From DASYKT01 sp963718105 (GTDB taxonomy: Bacteria; Acidobacteriota; Blastocatellia; Pyrinomonadales; Pyrinomonadaceae), in the NCBI GenBank assembly GCA_963718105.1, contig OY970352.1, positions 4,030,001 to 4,094,000 on the forward strand: DNA of 64,000 nucleotides. Reading direction: 5' to 3'. How positions within the stretch are numbered: the first letter of the stretch is position 1; every line of letters starts with the position of its first letter. Of this stretch, positions 34,040-43,006 are shown piece after piece. The position numbers and the translations under genes were made by a program. The notes beneath the pieces are model-generated. The model was given only the letters and a program-made list of their open reading frames with translations, was not told where the DNA came from and did no database searches.

Positions 34040-34644
34040 TTCTCTACCCCATCCTTGTTCAAAAGTTTTTCCAGCCGTTCGCGCAATTTGCGCCGGTAGC
34101 GAAAAACCGTAACTTTAACCTTTGATTCCGACCAGCCCGAAGCCGCAGCCGCGTCCTTGATCGAGTAACCCTCACCGTCGATCATCACCAAAACCAGACG
34201 CACGTCCGGCGGTAAAATTGCCAATGTCCGGTCAACCAGATCGGCCGTTACCAGGTTGTCTTCCGCGGATAACTGTTTTCCGGCAGAAGCTTCCAGCAGC
34301 TTTTCTTCCAGCCACGAACCTTCGTCTTCAGACAGATCGGCAAAGGTCTGTTCGGCGTTGTACCTGGCATGCCTGAGAGCGTTTAAGCATGTATTGACCG
34401 TTATCCGGGTCAGCCATCCTTCCAAAGATCCGCGTCCTTCAAACTTCTTTAGCTGCGTGAACGCTTTCAAAAAAACATCCTGGGCGATCTCTTCCACCTG
34501 CGCCGGCTGCCGGAAAAAACGTCCGGCAAAACGAAAGACGCGCGGGCTAAACCGCCGGACGATCTCGGCAAAAGCCATCTCGTCACCGGCCAGGGAGGAA
34601 TTTACCAATTCCAGATCGGATAGATCGTGATAATTTTCCGGCAA
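34036..34644 (-). CDS. ECF-type RNA polymerase sigma factor
   Basis: The 202-residue protein has region 2 (VEEIAQDVFLKAFTQLKKFEG) and region 4 (ILPPDVRLVLVMIDGEGYSIKD, ASGWSESKVKVTVFRYRRKL), separated by a linker that is longer than usual. It recruits RNA polymerase to envelope-stress promoters and is kept by the ZAS-type anti-sigma factor of the overlapping gene. It is unrelated in sequence to the other ECF factor at 20.9 kb. Start ATG 34644 (MPENYHDLSDLELV) fits the family N-terminus. Confidence 0.9.
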   Translation of the reverse strand: MPENYHDLSDLELVNSSLAGDEMAFAEIVRRFSPRVFRFAGRFFRQPAQVEEIAQDVFLKAFTQLKKFEGRGSLEGWLTRITVNTCLNALRHARYNAEQTFADLSEDEGSWLEEKLLEASAGKQLSAEDNLVTADLVDRTLAILPPDVRLVLVMIDGEGYSIKDAAAASGWSESKVKVTVFRYRRKLRERLEKLLNKDGVEK

Positions 34645-34990
34645 ATAGGTCCTTTTCGCTGCAGCTTCCAGGCCGCCGGCGGCGTCTTACCGCTTTTTAA
34701 GCCCGGCTCAAAGCCCTTTTTGTGTCAGCCCTCTAAGAAACAGGCTTTGATTTTAGCAGGATTTTCGGAAAATTCACTTATCCTTACAGGGAGCTAATTG
34801 TCCCTCAATGACCTAGACACGAAAATTCTCGGGTTGGTTACAACCTCTGCTAAATGGTTTCTTTTTAATAAAAAAGCGTCGCAAACTGTAACCTGAATGA
34901 CTTTCTCTGTGTCTAACCATGGAATAGAATGACTAGTAAAACTATGCCTGCAAGTTTGCCGTATCATTAGATGTGGCAAAAAATCCGATT
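34645..34990. other. Spacer between divergent sigma and RND operons
   Basis: 346 bp hold the promoters of two divergent operons. I see no palindromic repeat here and no clear -35/-10 pair; a TTTAATAAAAAAG stretch lies at about 34864. Nothing else can be called. Confidence 0.3.
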
Positions 34991-36322
34991 ATGAATTTGT
35001 TTAGAGCCTCAAAAACACTTTGGGTGGCCATTTTTTTCTTTTTTGCGCTGACGGCGGCGTTTTCAGCCGTGTCCTGCGGTTCGGGTGGACGCGGCGCGCG
35101 AAGCGCGAATAATGCGAATTCCAACTCCGGTACGTCCGTCGAAGTCATCACCATTTCCACTGCCAAAGCCGAAACCAAAGAATTACCCGCGTATATCCAG
35201 GTGACCGGCAACCTGATCGCCGATGAAACTTCGGATGTATCGCCCCTGGTCGCCGGAAAACTGGTTTCTACCCCGGTAAACATTGGAGATTTTGTCCGCC
35301 AGGGCACTGTGATCGCAAAGCTTGACGACCGGGACGCGCGTCTTCGCGTCAAGGAGGCTGAGGTAAATCTAAGACAGGCCCAGGTGGCGGTCCGGCAGGC
35401 CGAAGCCAAGCTTGGCCTGGACAGCAACGGGAATTTTATTGCCAACAACATCCCCGAGGTTCGCGCCGCTAACGCTAATTATGAACAGGCTTTAGCCGAA
35501 CAAAAACTGGCCGAAAGCAACGAGAAACGCTATCGCGAGCTGGTTGAGACCGGCGATGTGGCCTCCATTCTTTACGACCAGTTCCGGACGACGCGCGATA
35601 CCGCCCGGGCCAAAACCAATAGTGCCAAACAGGCGCTGGAAGCGGCCAAAAATACCGCCCGGCAAAGTAACGAAGGAGTCAAAAACGCGCAGGTCGCGGT
35701 AGATGCCTCTCGGACGCAGCTTGAAATGGCGCAAAAATCGGTGGCCGATATGGTGATCAAATCCCCCTACGCCGGTTATATCAGCGCGCGCAACGTGGCC
35801 CTGGGCGAATTCGTCTCTACTTCTACTCCGCTGATAACGCTGGTTCGCACAAATCCTTTGAAAGCCCAGCTTTCCGTTAGCGAAGCCGATGTGCCGTCGG
35901 TTAGGCCCGGCCTGGGAATTTCCCTTGAGGTAAAGGCCTGGCAGGATCGTAAATTTGCGGGCACGGTCAGTGCAATTAATCCTTCGGTCGACCAGAACAC
36001 CCGCACCGCGATCGTCGAGGGCGAAGTAGAAAACGGCGACAACGCCCTGCGCGGCGGGATGTTCGCTACCGCGAGAATTTTACGCCCCGGCGGCGAAAAA
36101 GGTGTTTTCGTACCGAAGAGCGCGGTCTATTCCGACATCAATACGCAGTCATATCGCGTGTTTACGGTTGATGGCGACGTGGTAAGGCTAAAGGTAGTGC
36201 AGCTTGGCGTACAGGAAAACGACACCTGGCAGATAGTTTCCGGCCTGCAGGGTGATGAAACTTTGGCGGTTAGCAATCTGGAGCAACTTTACGAGGGGGC
36301 AAGGATACAGATAATACAGTAG
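34991..36322 (+). CDS. RND efflux periplasmic adaptor (membrane fusion lipoprotein)
   Basis: The 443-residue protein (ATG 34991) has a lipoprotein signal with C29 in FSAVSC, then HlyD-type lipoyl and helical hairpin regions (VKEAEVNLRQAQVAVRQAEAKL begins the hairpin) and the beta-barrel part after IKSPYAGYISARN. Homologue of the adaptor at 9.4 kb. The GTG six codons earlier (34973) is unlikely. It is the first gene of a complete tripartite pump operon with the permease 71 bp downstream and TolC behind; the pump exports drugs, dyes or metabolites out of the cell. Confidence 0.9.
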   Translation: MNLFRASKTLWVAIFFFFALTAAFSAVSCGSGGRGARSANNANSNSGTSVEVITISTAKAETKELPAYIQVTGNLIADETSDVSPLVAGKLVSTPVNIGDFVRQGTVIAKLDDRDARLRVKEAEVNLRQAQVAVRQAEAKLGLDSNGNFIANNIPEVRAANANYEQALAEQKLAESNEKRYRELVETGDVASILYDQFRTTRDTARAKTNSAKQALEAAKNTARQSNEGVKNAQVAVDASRTQLEMAQKSVADMVIKSPYAGYISARNVALGEFVSTSTPLITLVRTNPLKAQLSVSEADVPSVRPGLGISLEVKAWQDRKFAGTVSAINPSVDQNTRTAIVEGEVENGDNALRGGMFATARILRPGGEKGVFVPKSAVYSDINTQSYRVFTVDGDVVRLKVVQLGVQENDTWQIVSGLQGDETLAVSNLEQLYEGARIQIIQ

Positions 36323-36380
36323 ATGTCAGAGGTCAGAGGCTAGTTTTTAGCTATTCTCTAACCTCTAGCATCTGACATCT
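36321..36380. repeat. AGATGTCAGAGGT palindrome between adaptor and pump genes
   Basis: AGATGTCAGAGGTCAGAGGC (36321-36340) pairs with 36358-36380 ending CATCTGACATCT. It sits within the operon, right after the adaptor stop codon, and could stabilise or terminate part of the transcript. Confidence 0.7.
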
Positions 36381-36393
36381 AACATCTTAAACA

Positions 36394-39300
36394 ATGCAGT
36401 GGTTAGCTCAAATTTGCGTTCACCGTCCGGTCTTTGCCACCGTTATCGTTCTATTGCTCACGGTCATCGGCGGCTTTTCGTTCTTTACTTTGGGCGTGGA
36501 CCGCTTTCCCCGCATCGATCTGCCGACAGTAACGGTGCAAACCACTAACGCCGGTGCCGCGCCGCAGGAAATGGAAACCGAGGTTACCGATGTGATCGAA
36601 GGCGCGGTCAATACCGTCACCGGCATCGATCAGATGACCTCGAATTCCTCGCTCGGCCGTTCGAACGTCACCATCACTTTTGTTCTGGAAAAAGACCCTG
36701 AGGTCGCCGCGCAGGAAGTTCGCGATAAGGTAAGCAGCGCGCTGCGCCAATTGCCGGATAGCGCCGATCCGCCGATCGTCCAAAAATCGGACCCTAACGC
36801 CAGCCCGATCATTCAATTCGCCATCAGCAAGCCGGGTTCGGTGGTCGATCTTACCCAGTTTGTCACGAAGCAGATCCAGGAAAGAATCCAGTCCGTCGAC
36901 GGCGTCGGCGATGTGCAGGTTTTCGGCGGACGCGCGCGCCAGGTCAGAGTTTATCTCGACCCCAATAAGCTTAAGTCGTATAACCTCGCTGTCAACGACG
37001 TCACTTCCGCCATCAGCGCCCAGAATCAGGAACTGCCCAGCGGCCGCTTAAACGAAGGCGCTACTTCCGTCACGCTGCGCACGCTGAGCAAGGTTACTAC
37101 CGTCGAAGGCTTTGGCGAGATCATCGTCAAAAATCAAAACGGCTACCCGATCAAGATCAACGATATTGGGCGGGTTGACGACACCGGCGCGGATGCGAAC
37201 AGCGCGGTTTCGATGAACGGAAACCCTTCCGTCTCGCTGGCCGTTATCAAACAATCGGGCGCTAATACAGTCGCCGTCATTCAGGGCGTAAAACAGCGCA
37301 TGGCGCAGTTGCAGCAAACCCTTCCGCCGGATGTAAAGATCGCCATCGTCCGCGATCAATCGGAATTTATCGAAACGTCGCTGCACGCTATCGAAGAACA
37401 CCTTATTCTCGGCGCGATCTTTGCGGCCATCGTCGTCTTTATCTTTTTGTGGAATTTTCGCTCGACGCTGATCGCTTCACTGGCCATACCGACCTCGATC
37501 ATTTCCGCCTTTGCACTGATCGCCGCGCTTGGCTATACGCTCAACCAAATGACGATGCTTGCGCTGACGCTGATGGTGGGTATCGTGATCGACGACGCCA
37601 TCGTGGTGCTGGAAAATATTTTCCGCTTTGTCGAAGAAAAAGGAATGAAACCTTTTCAGGCGGCGATCGAAGGAACAAAAGAGATCGGCCTCGCCGTGCT
37701 GGCCACTACGCTTTCATTGCTGGCGGTTTTCATTCCGGTCGGATTTTTGACCGGCATCGTCGGACGTTTTATGTCGTCTTTCGGATTGACCGCGGCGGCG
37801 GCCATCGCCGTTTCGCTGATCGTTTCTTTTACGCTGACGCCGATGCTGGCGGCGCGCTGGATCAAGCCGCGCATTAAAAAGAACGGAAAGAAAAACGGCA
37901 ACGGGGAAAATGGAGAAGCATCGGAAACAGGACACACGGCCGCCGCCGAACATCACGACAGTAAAGAGTCGTGGGCCTATAGCAAAATAGATAGGTCCTA
38001 CACCTGGCTGTTAAAAGCGGCGATGGCGCATCGCTGGGTAGTGCTGGGGATCTGCGTGATCGTGGTGGCGTCTATCTACCCGCTTTACAATTATGTCGGT
38101 ATCAATTTTCTGCCGGAAGAAGATGAATCGCTTTACCAGGTCAGCTTTCGCGCGCCGCAGGGCACCAGCCTGGCCGCAACGCAATCAGTTTTAGACCGCA
38201 TCGGGCGCGACATTCGCGAACAGATCCCCGGCGTGGAAAACACTCTTTCAGTGGCCGGCGCGGGCGGCGGTTCGCCTAACGCGGGTAATGTCAGCGTTCG
38301 TTTGCTTCCCGTCGAAAAACGCACGTTTTCTCAGGCCCAGCTTATTAATCGGACCCGCGACCTGGTGAAAAAATACGCGCAGCAGGGAACGACCGTCGGT
38401 GTTTCCGGCACGTCATCGATCGGCGCCAGCCTTGGCATCGGCGGCCGCAGCGGCGCTTCATCCACCGGTTTTTATATTGCCGGGCCCGATATCGATAAGC
38501 TCGACGAATACTCGCAAAAACTCGTTGACCGGATAAAACAGGACCCGAATTTCCGTGACGCCGACCGCTCGCTCGATCTTTCCAGCCCCGAACTGCAGAT
38601 CAGTATCGACCGCAACAAGGCCGCCGATCTCGGCGTCCTGACGGGCAATGTCGCGCAGGCGCTTAACGTTTTTGCCAATGGGCAGCGTGTTTCCTCTTAC
38701 AGTGAAGGCACGGATCAATTCGACGTCTATGTGCAATCCGACGAACCCTACCGCCGTACGCGACAGGACATGAAAAATTTCACGGTGACGTCTAGTAAAG
38801 GCGGCCTGGTCAGTCTTGACCAGCTTGTTTCTTTCAAGGATGACAAGAGCGCGGCCTCGATCGCGCGGTTAAATCGCCAGCGGCAGGTAACGGTCACCGC
38901 GAGTGTCGCTCCTTCTACTTCCGAAGGCGAGGCTGTTAAGACCATTCAGGGTTACGCCCAGGAACTCAATATGGGCCCCGAATATCAAACGGGTGTGACC
39001 GGGCAATCGCGCGAACTTGCGCGCGCCGTCAATTCATTCGCGCTGGCATTCCTTTTGTCGTTCGTCTTTATGTATCTGATCCTGGCGGCGCAGTTCGAAT
39101 CGTTCATCCATCCGGTCACGATCCTGCTCACGCTGCCGCTGTCGATACCCTTTGCGCTGCTTTCCACGCTGATATCCGGCCAGCGTTTGAATATTTTCTC
39201 GGCGCTCGGCATTTTGCTTTTGTTCGGTATCGTTAAAAAGAACGCCATCCTGCAGATAGACCACACCAGCCATCTGCACGCGCAGGGAATGAGCCGTTAT

Positions 39301-39672
39301 GACGCCATCATCCGCGCCAACCGCGACCGGCTGCGGCCGATCCTGATGACCACCATGGCGCTGATCGCCGGTATGATCCCTTTGATCGTCGGCAGCGGGG
39401 CCGGCGCCGCGACCAACCGCTCGATCGGCATTCTGGTGGTCGGCGGACAGAGCATGTGTTTGCTGCTCACGCTATTGGCGGTGCCCGTTTTTTATTCGTT
39501 CTTTGAAGACATTCGGGAATCGAATGTGTTTCAACATATCGCCTGGCCTTTCCGGATGGCAAGACAGAAATTAAAGGCTGCGGCAATGAGTATGTTGGGC
39601 CGGAAAAGATCGGACGAGGATGACGAGGATCTCGGCGGGGAAGACATTGTTAAGCATGAACCGAGTAAGTAA
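36394..39672 (+). CDS. RND multidrug efflux permease (HAE1/AcrB type)
   Basis: The 1092-residue protein is the inner-membrane pump. TM1 follows the start (VFATVIVLLLTVIGGFSFF), the proton-relay pair is D400-D401 in VGIVIDDAIVVLEN, and the second transmembrane block is at about 885-1060. It is homologous to the 10.8-kb pump in the same positions. An additional hydrophilic, Gly/Asn/Lys-rich loop (KKNGKKNGNGENG) in the region after TM6, and a Glu/Asp-rich C-terminus (DEDDEDLGGED), distinguish it. Its stop overlaps the start of the TolC gene by 17 bp. Confidence 0.92.
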   Translation: MQWLAQICVHRPVFATVIVLLLTVIGGFSFFTLGVDRFPRIDLPTVTVQTTNAGAAPQEMETEVTDVIEGAVNTVTGIDQMTSNSSLGRSNVTITFVLEKDPEVAAQEVRDKVSSALRQLPDSADPPIVQKSDPNASPIIQFAISKPGSVVDLTQFVTKQIQERIQSVDGVGDVQVFGGRARQVRVYLDPNKLKSYNLAVNDVTSAISAQNQELPSGRLNEGATSVTLRTLSKVTTVEGFGEIIVKNQNGYPIKINDIGRVDDTGADANSAVSMNGNPSVSLAVIKQSGANTVAVIQGVKQRMAQLQQTLPPDVKIAIVRDQSEFIETSLHAIEEHLILGAIFAAIVVFIFLWNFRSTLIASLAIPTSIISAFALIAALGYTLNQMTMLALTLMVGIVIDDAIVVLENIFRFVEEKGMKPFQAAIEGTKEIGLAVLATTLSLLAVFIPVGFLTGIVGRFMSSFGLTAAAAIAVSLIVSFTLTPMLAARWIKPRIKKNGKKNGNGENGEASETGHTAAAEHHDSKESWAYSKIDRSYTWLLKAAMAHRWVVLGICVIVVASIYPLYNYVGINFLPEEDESLYQVSFRAPQGTSLAATQSVLDRIGRDIREQIPGVENTLSVAGAGGGSPNAGNVSVRLLPVEKRTFSQAQLINRTRDLVKKYAQQGTTVGVSGTSSIGASLGIGGRSGASSTGFYIAGPDIDKLDEYSQKLVDRIKQDPNFRDADRSLDLSSPELQISIDRNKAADLGVLTGNVAQALNVFANGQRVSSYSEGTDQFDVYVQSDEPYRRTRQDMKNFTVTSSKGGLVSLDQLVSFKDDKSAASIARLNRQRQVTVTASVAPSTSEGEAVKTIQGYAQELNMGPEYQTGVTGQSRELARAVNSFALAFLLSFVFMYLILAAQFESFIHPVTILLTLPLSIPFALLSTLISGQRLNIFSALGILLLFGIVKKNAILQIDHTSHLHAQGMSRYDAIIRANRDRLRPILMTTMALIAGMIPLIVGSGAGAATNRSIGILVVGGQSMCLLLTLLAVPVFYSFFEDIRESNVFQHIAWPFRMARQKLKAAAMSMLGRKRSDEDDEDLGGEDIVKHEPSK

Positions 39673-41371
39673 AAGTAAGATCACGTCGGCAATGCAAACG
39701 CTTTTTTTGGCGTTAATTTTTTCTGCGTCTGTTTTTGCGCAAAACGAAACTCAGCGAACACTGAACCCGGCGCCGACCCCGCAGCCGACGCCGCAAGCTA
39801 CACCCGCAGAGGATGATGCGCCCCCCGTAGCGCCGGAGATAAATGTGCCGATCCGTCCGCTTCCCAGCGTCGACCGTATCGGCGTGGACAATGCAAACCA
39901 ACTGTCCCTGACATTGCGCGAGGCAATTACGCTGGCCTTAAAAAATAATAATGATATCGATTCATCGCGTATCGACGTAAAGATCGCGGAGTTTAATCTC
40001 AAATCCGCGCGCGGCGTTTATGACCCGATCTTCAATTCGGATAATTTTTACGAGAACCGCACCACCCCGACCTCTTCGACCGTGTCCGGCGGCGCTAATG
40101 GTTCCGTTAAACAAAAATTCTATAGCAGCACATCTTCGTTCGGCGGTTTTTCCCCTTTTGCCGGCGGCTCGTACCAGGCGACCTTTGCCGCTTCGAAAAA
40201 CGTCACCAACAATGTGTTTGCCACGCTGAATCCGCAGTTTCCCTCGTCGCTCGTTTTTACTTATACGCAGCCGCTGCTGCGCGGGCTTCGTTTTGATCAG
40301 AATCGTTTTAATATCGAGATCGCCAAAAAGAACGTTACGCTTTCAGACGTGGAATTTCGCCGCATCGCCACGGAAATAATCGCCCAGGTAGAGCAATCGT
40401 ATTGGGACCTTGCCTTTGCGTTGAAAAACCTGCAGGTGCAGATCGAGGCGGTAAAGCAGGCGCGGCTGCAGTTGGAAAGCAATCAGCGCTTAGTAAAACA
40501 AGGCGTGCTGGCGCCCATCGAGATCACTTCCGCCGAGGTGCAGGTGACCACCTTTGAGCAGAATGTTTATATTGCGCAGGAAGCTATCACGCGTGCGGAA
40601 AATACTTTAAAGGCTTTGCTGCTGCCCGATCGGACAGCGGAAATATGGTCGCGCCCGCTTACACCGGTCACGCCTGTCGATCTGGAAGCGCCGCAAATAA
40701 CGCTGCAGGAATCGCTCGCGGAGGCGCTAAAAAATCGCCCTGAGCTAACACAGGCGCAGATCAATCTGGAAAAGAATCGCTATGCCACGCGCTATCTTCG
40801 CGATCTGACCAAACCCCAGGTCAACCTCTATGGCGCGTATACCGGGGCCGGCCTCGCGGGTACGAACACCGGTGTGGGAAATTCACCGCCGCCAGATATT
40901 CTGATCGGCGGCATCGGCAAATCGCTCGGCAATCTTTTGGGACAGGAATTTCCCACCTACCGTGTCGGTGTAACGATCTCGATTCCGCTCCGCAATACCG
41001 TAGCTGAGGCGAATCTCGGCGCTTCCTTAGCGGAAGGGGACCAGATCCAGGTGCAGCAAAAGAAAACCGAGCAAGGCGTCGAAGCCGAAGTGCGCAACGC
41101 TTTGCAGGCCCTGCGCTCAGCCGAAGCGCGTTTGAGTGCCGCTACCGCCTCGCGTGAAGCCGCGGAAAAACTTTACGCCAGCGAAGAGCGCCAGTTTCGC
41201 GCCGGCACCTCTACCGTTTTCCTCGTCCAGCAGCGGCAGAACGAGCTTGTCGCAGCTCGCGGAAACGAACTCCAGGCACAGACCGCCCTCAACAAAGCCA
41301 TCTCCGAATACCGCCGCGCAGTCGGCACTACTCTGGAAACCAATAATGTGGAAATTAATACGGTGAAGTGA
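39656..41371 (+). CDS. TolC-family outer-membrane efflux channel
   Basis: The 571-residue protein has a signal peptide (MNRVSKSK..., hydrophobic AMQTLFLALIFSASVF, then AQ) followed by a Pro/Thr-rich stretch and the two OEP repeats of TolC proteins: LTLREAITLALKNNNDIDSS in the first and LQESLAEALKNRPELTQAQ in the second. TolC trimers form the outer-membrane channel-tunnel for RND pumps. ATG 39656 lies within the pump gene, so translation is coupled. The 9.4-13.9 kb pump lacks an own channel and might share this one. Confidence 0.88.
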   Translation: MNRVSKSKITSAMQTLFLALIFSASVFAQNETQRTLNPAPTPQPTPQATPAEDDAPPVAPEINVPIRPLPSVDRIGVDNANQLSLTLREAITLALKNNNDIDSSRIDVKIAEFNLKSARGVYDPIFNSDNFYENRTTPTSSTVSGGANGSVKQKFYSSTSSFGGFSPFAGGSYQATFAASKNVTNNVFATLNPQFPSSLVFTYTQPLLRGLRFDQNRFNIEIAKKNVTLSDVEFRRIATEIIAQVEQSYWDLAFALKNLQVQIEAVKQARLQLESNQRLVKQGVLAPIEITSAEVQVTTFEQNVYIAQEAITRAENTLKALLLPDRTAEIWSRPLTPVTPVDLEAPQITLQESLAEALKNRPELTQAQINLEKNRYATRYLRDLTKPQVNLYGAYTGAGLAGTNTGVGNSPPPDILIGGIGKSLGNLLGQEFPTYRVGVTISIPLRNTVAEANLGASLAEGDQIQVQQKKTEQGVEAEVRNALQALRSAEARLSAATASREAAEKLYASEERQFRAGTSTVFLVQQRQNELVAARGNELQAQTALNKAISEYRRAVGTTLETNNVEINTVK

Positions 41372-41418
41372 AATTGTAGGGGCAGTCCTTGTGGCTGCCC
41401 GTAAGCTTAAAAATAATT

Positions 41419-41489
41419 GGCCGCGGATTTCACGGATCAACACGATTCGAATTCTTACTATCTGTGTAAATCCGCGTTCATCCGCGGCT
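41419..41489. repeat. CCGCGGATTTCACGGAT palindrome
   Basis: GGCCGCGGATTTCACGGAT (41419-41437) pairs with 41470-41489 ending ATCCGCGGCT. Just before it stands another short hairpin (GGGGCAGTCCTTGTGGCTGCCC, 41382-41400). It lies between the convergent TolC and VanX-like genes. Sequences of the ATCCGCG-TTCATCCGCGG type are widespread in environmental bacterial genomes. Confidence 0.65.
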
Positions 41490-41534
41490 AAATTTTTAGC
41501 AGCCTTTGCGGGCAGGGATGCCCGCGCTCCATAA

Positions 41535-42479
41535 TTAATCAGTCTTTTTCTTTTCCTTAAAATAAAAAACAAAGTCCGCCATTTTGTTTTCTTTATCTAT
41601 CATCCAGGAAATATCCTGATCGGTAATAGGCTCGAAAATTTTTAGCTTGTTAACTTCCCGCACACTCTTATAGAGATTTTCGATATCAAAAAAGTCGCTT
41701 TCCCGCAGAAAAACTTTCCGGCGAATGGTCCTGTCGCGGGTTGTTGCGTTACCCGCAAAATACACGTGCCTGATCATCATCCCGTCTAGCTCACCGGCGT
41801 CCCTTATTTTTGTGAACGGCACATCGTAAATCGCATAATCCTGCCAGCCTTCGTAATCGAAATGCCACCACTCGTTCGGGTTGACGGTAAAGCCTTCGGC
41901 TTCCATCAGCCGGCGCAAAAGTTCACGGTTCTTTGTTTCCAGTTCAGTGCCGCCTTTATAATCGGGCGAGGCCCGCTCGGTAAATTCGTCATAACCTGAG
42001 GGCATCTCGAGCAGCGCGCCGGTCTTCAGATCGTAAATGCTCAGATCTATGGCGCAGCCGCGATTATGCTTTGAGCCTTTGGCCGGGTCGGCGACAAATT
42101 TCCGCTGGTCCAATGTGACCACCTCCCAAAACAGTTTTGTGATCGTCCAGGGGCGATAGCCGTCAAAGATAACGAGCCCTAAGCCCTGTTCTTTCAGCTT
42201 TTTATGCACGCGGAGCAATCCTTCGGCGGCCGGGCGCTGCAGAAAAGCGCGGGCTTCCGGGTAAACGGGTTTTCCCACGAAGTTATTCGCGGTGGCATAA
42301 CGAATATCGAGTTTTATGGTCTTATCCAGCTTGGTCAGTTCTATCAAATCAGCCTCTTTTTTTATTTCTTGAGAAGGGGTGCCTTCTTGCGCCGGGGAAA
42401 CCGCGAAACAAAGCAGCAACACGGCCAGCACGGCGGTCAACGTTAATTTTCTTTCCCTGCAAAAAACACGCATCGTCAT
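41535..42479 (-). CDS. Secreted VanX-like D-Ala-D-Ala dipeptidase with C-terminal POTRA-like domain
   Basis: The 314-residue protein starts with a signal peptide (LTAVLAVLLLCFAVSPAQ). Residues about 45-225 are a VanX/M15D zinc dipeptidase: the zinc ligands are in SKHNRGCAIDLSIYD (SxHxxGxAxD form) and in NEWWHFDY. The enzyme cleaves D-Ala-D-Ala, and in this context serves peptidoglycan recycling or remodelling more likely than glycopeptide resistance. The remaining 85 residues read like a POTRA module of BamA type: IRHVYFAGNATTRDRTIRR, then LRESDFFDIENLY and IFEP. POTRA tails are not part of known VanX enzymes, so this fusion is unusual. Starts at ATG 42479 (a shorter start at 42473 is possible). 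Confidence 0.75.
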   Translation of the reverse strand: MTMRVFCRERKLTLTAVLAVLLLCFAVSPAQEGTPSQEIKKEADLIELTKLDKTIKLDIRYATANNFVGKPVYPEARAFLQRPAAEGLLRVHKKLKEQGLGLVIFDGYRPWTITKLFWEVVTLDQRKFVADPAKGSKHNRGCAIDLSIYDLKTGALLEMPSGYDEFTERASPDYKGGTELETKNRELLRRLMEAEGFTVNPNEWWHFDYEGWQDYAIYDVPFTKIRDAGELDGMMIRHVYFAGNATTRDRTIRRKVFLRESDFFDIENLYKSVREVNKLKIFEPITDQDISWMIDKENKMADFVFYFKEKKKTD

Positions 42480-42853
42480 TCGGGACGCCCTCCGTCAGAT
42501 ATTATCTTTTATCTTTTCTAAAATAGACAAATGTAGGCCAACTATTAACTTGTGCACTGTGAACTATTAACTATTTTTCATTTGATTACAGTTGATAGTT
42601 TCAAGTTCCGGTTTTTAAATTGCCCGCATCTATCAGACTTTAATATTTATCACTCAGGCTGATCACCTCTCAGGTTGGGAAGGGTTGCTTGCGCCCGCTC
42701 TTTAGTCCCGTATGGACGTTATATTTATAGTTAATAGATTTAAGGAATAATCTTTTGGAGTTCCGTAGGAACGGCTCTTTTATACTCAAATACCGGCTTG
42801 TTATCCTGCAGATTGTAGTTGAAATCCGTTTTCAAAAAGAGTATCTTTGGGAA
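42480..42853. repeat. Spacer with a single-arm GGGCGCAAGCGG repeat remnant
   Basis: The 374-bp spacer holds repeated ACTATTAAC motifs near 42540-42575, and a sequence at about 42659-42700 (CACCTCTCAGG...GCTTGCGCCCGCTC) that equals the right arm of the palindromes at 49437 and 53781, followed by ACGTTATATTTATAG that also recurs at 53912. No left arm is present, so this is a solo or truncated copy. Confidence 0.5.
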
Positions 42854-42991
42854 ATGACGGAAAAAACGGAAAAAACCGGGCTCCTGAAATGGGTAAAACG
42901 CCTCGGCGTGGCCGGTTTTATGTTTTTTCTAGTCAAGGGGTTGCTTTGGCTGATCGTGCCCGCACTGATAGCTTACTTTTCGCTTACCTGA
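42854..42991 (+). CDS. Small single-span membrane protein
   Basis: A 45-residue protein: hydrophilic start MTEKTEKTGLLKWVKRLG, then a membrane segment VAGFMFFLVKGLLWLIVPALIA. Short proteins with the pattern KW-x-K-x-x-G-x-(A/V)-G-F-x-F-F-x-x-K-G-L-x-W-L are common in Gram-negative genomes, so I think this ATG is the true start. The longer frame from 42755 has a repeat-derived N-terminus and is less likely. Function unknown. The next gene is convergent, 15 bp away. Confidence 0.55.
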   Translation: MTEKTEKTGLLKWVKRLGVAGFMFFLVKGLLWLIVPALIAYFSLT

Positions 42992-43006
42992 TCTCACTGA
43001 CCTTTT

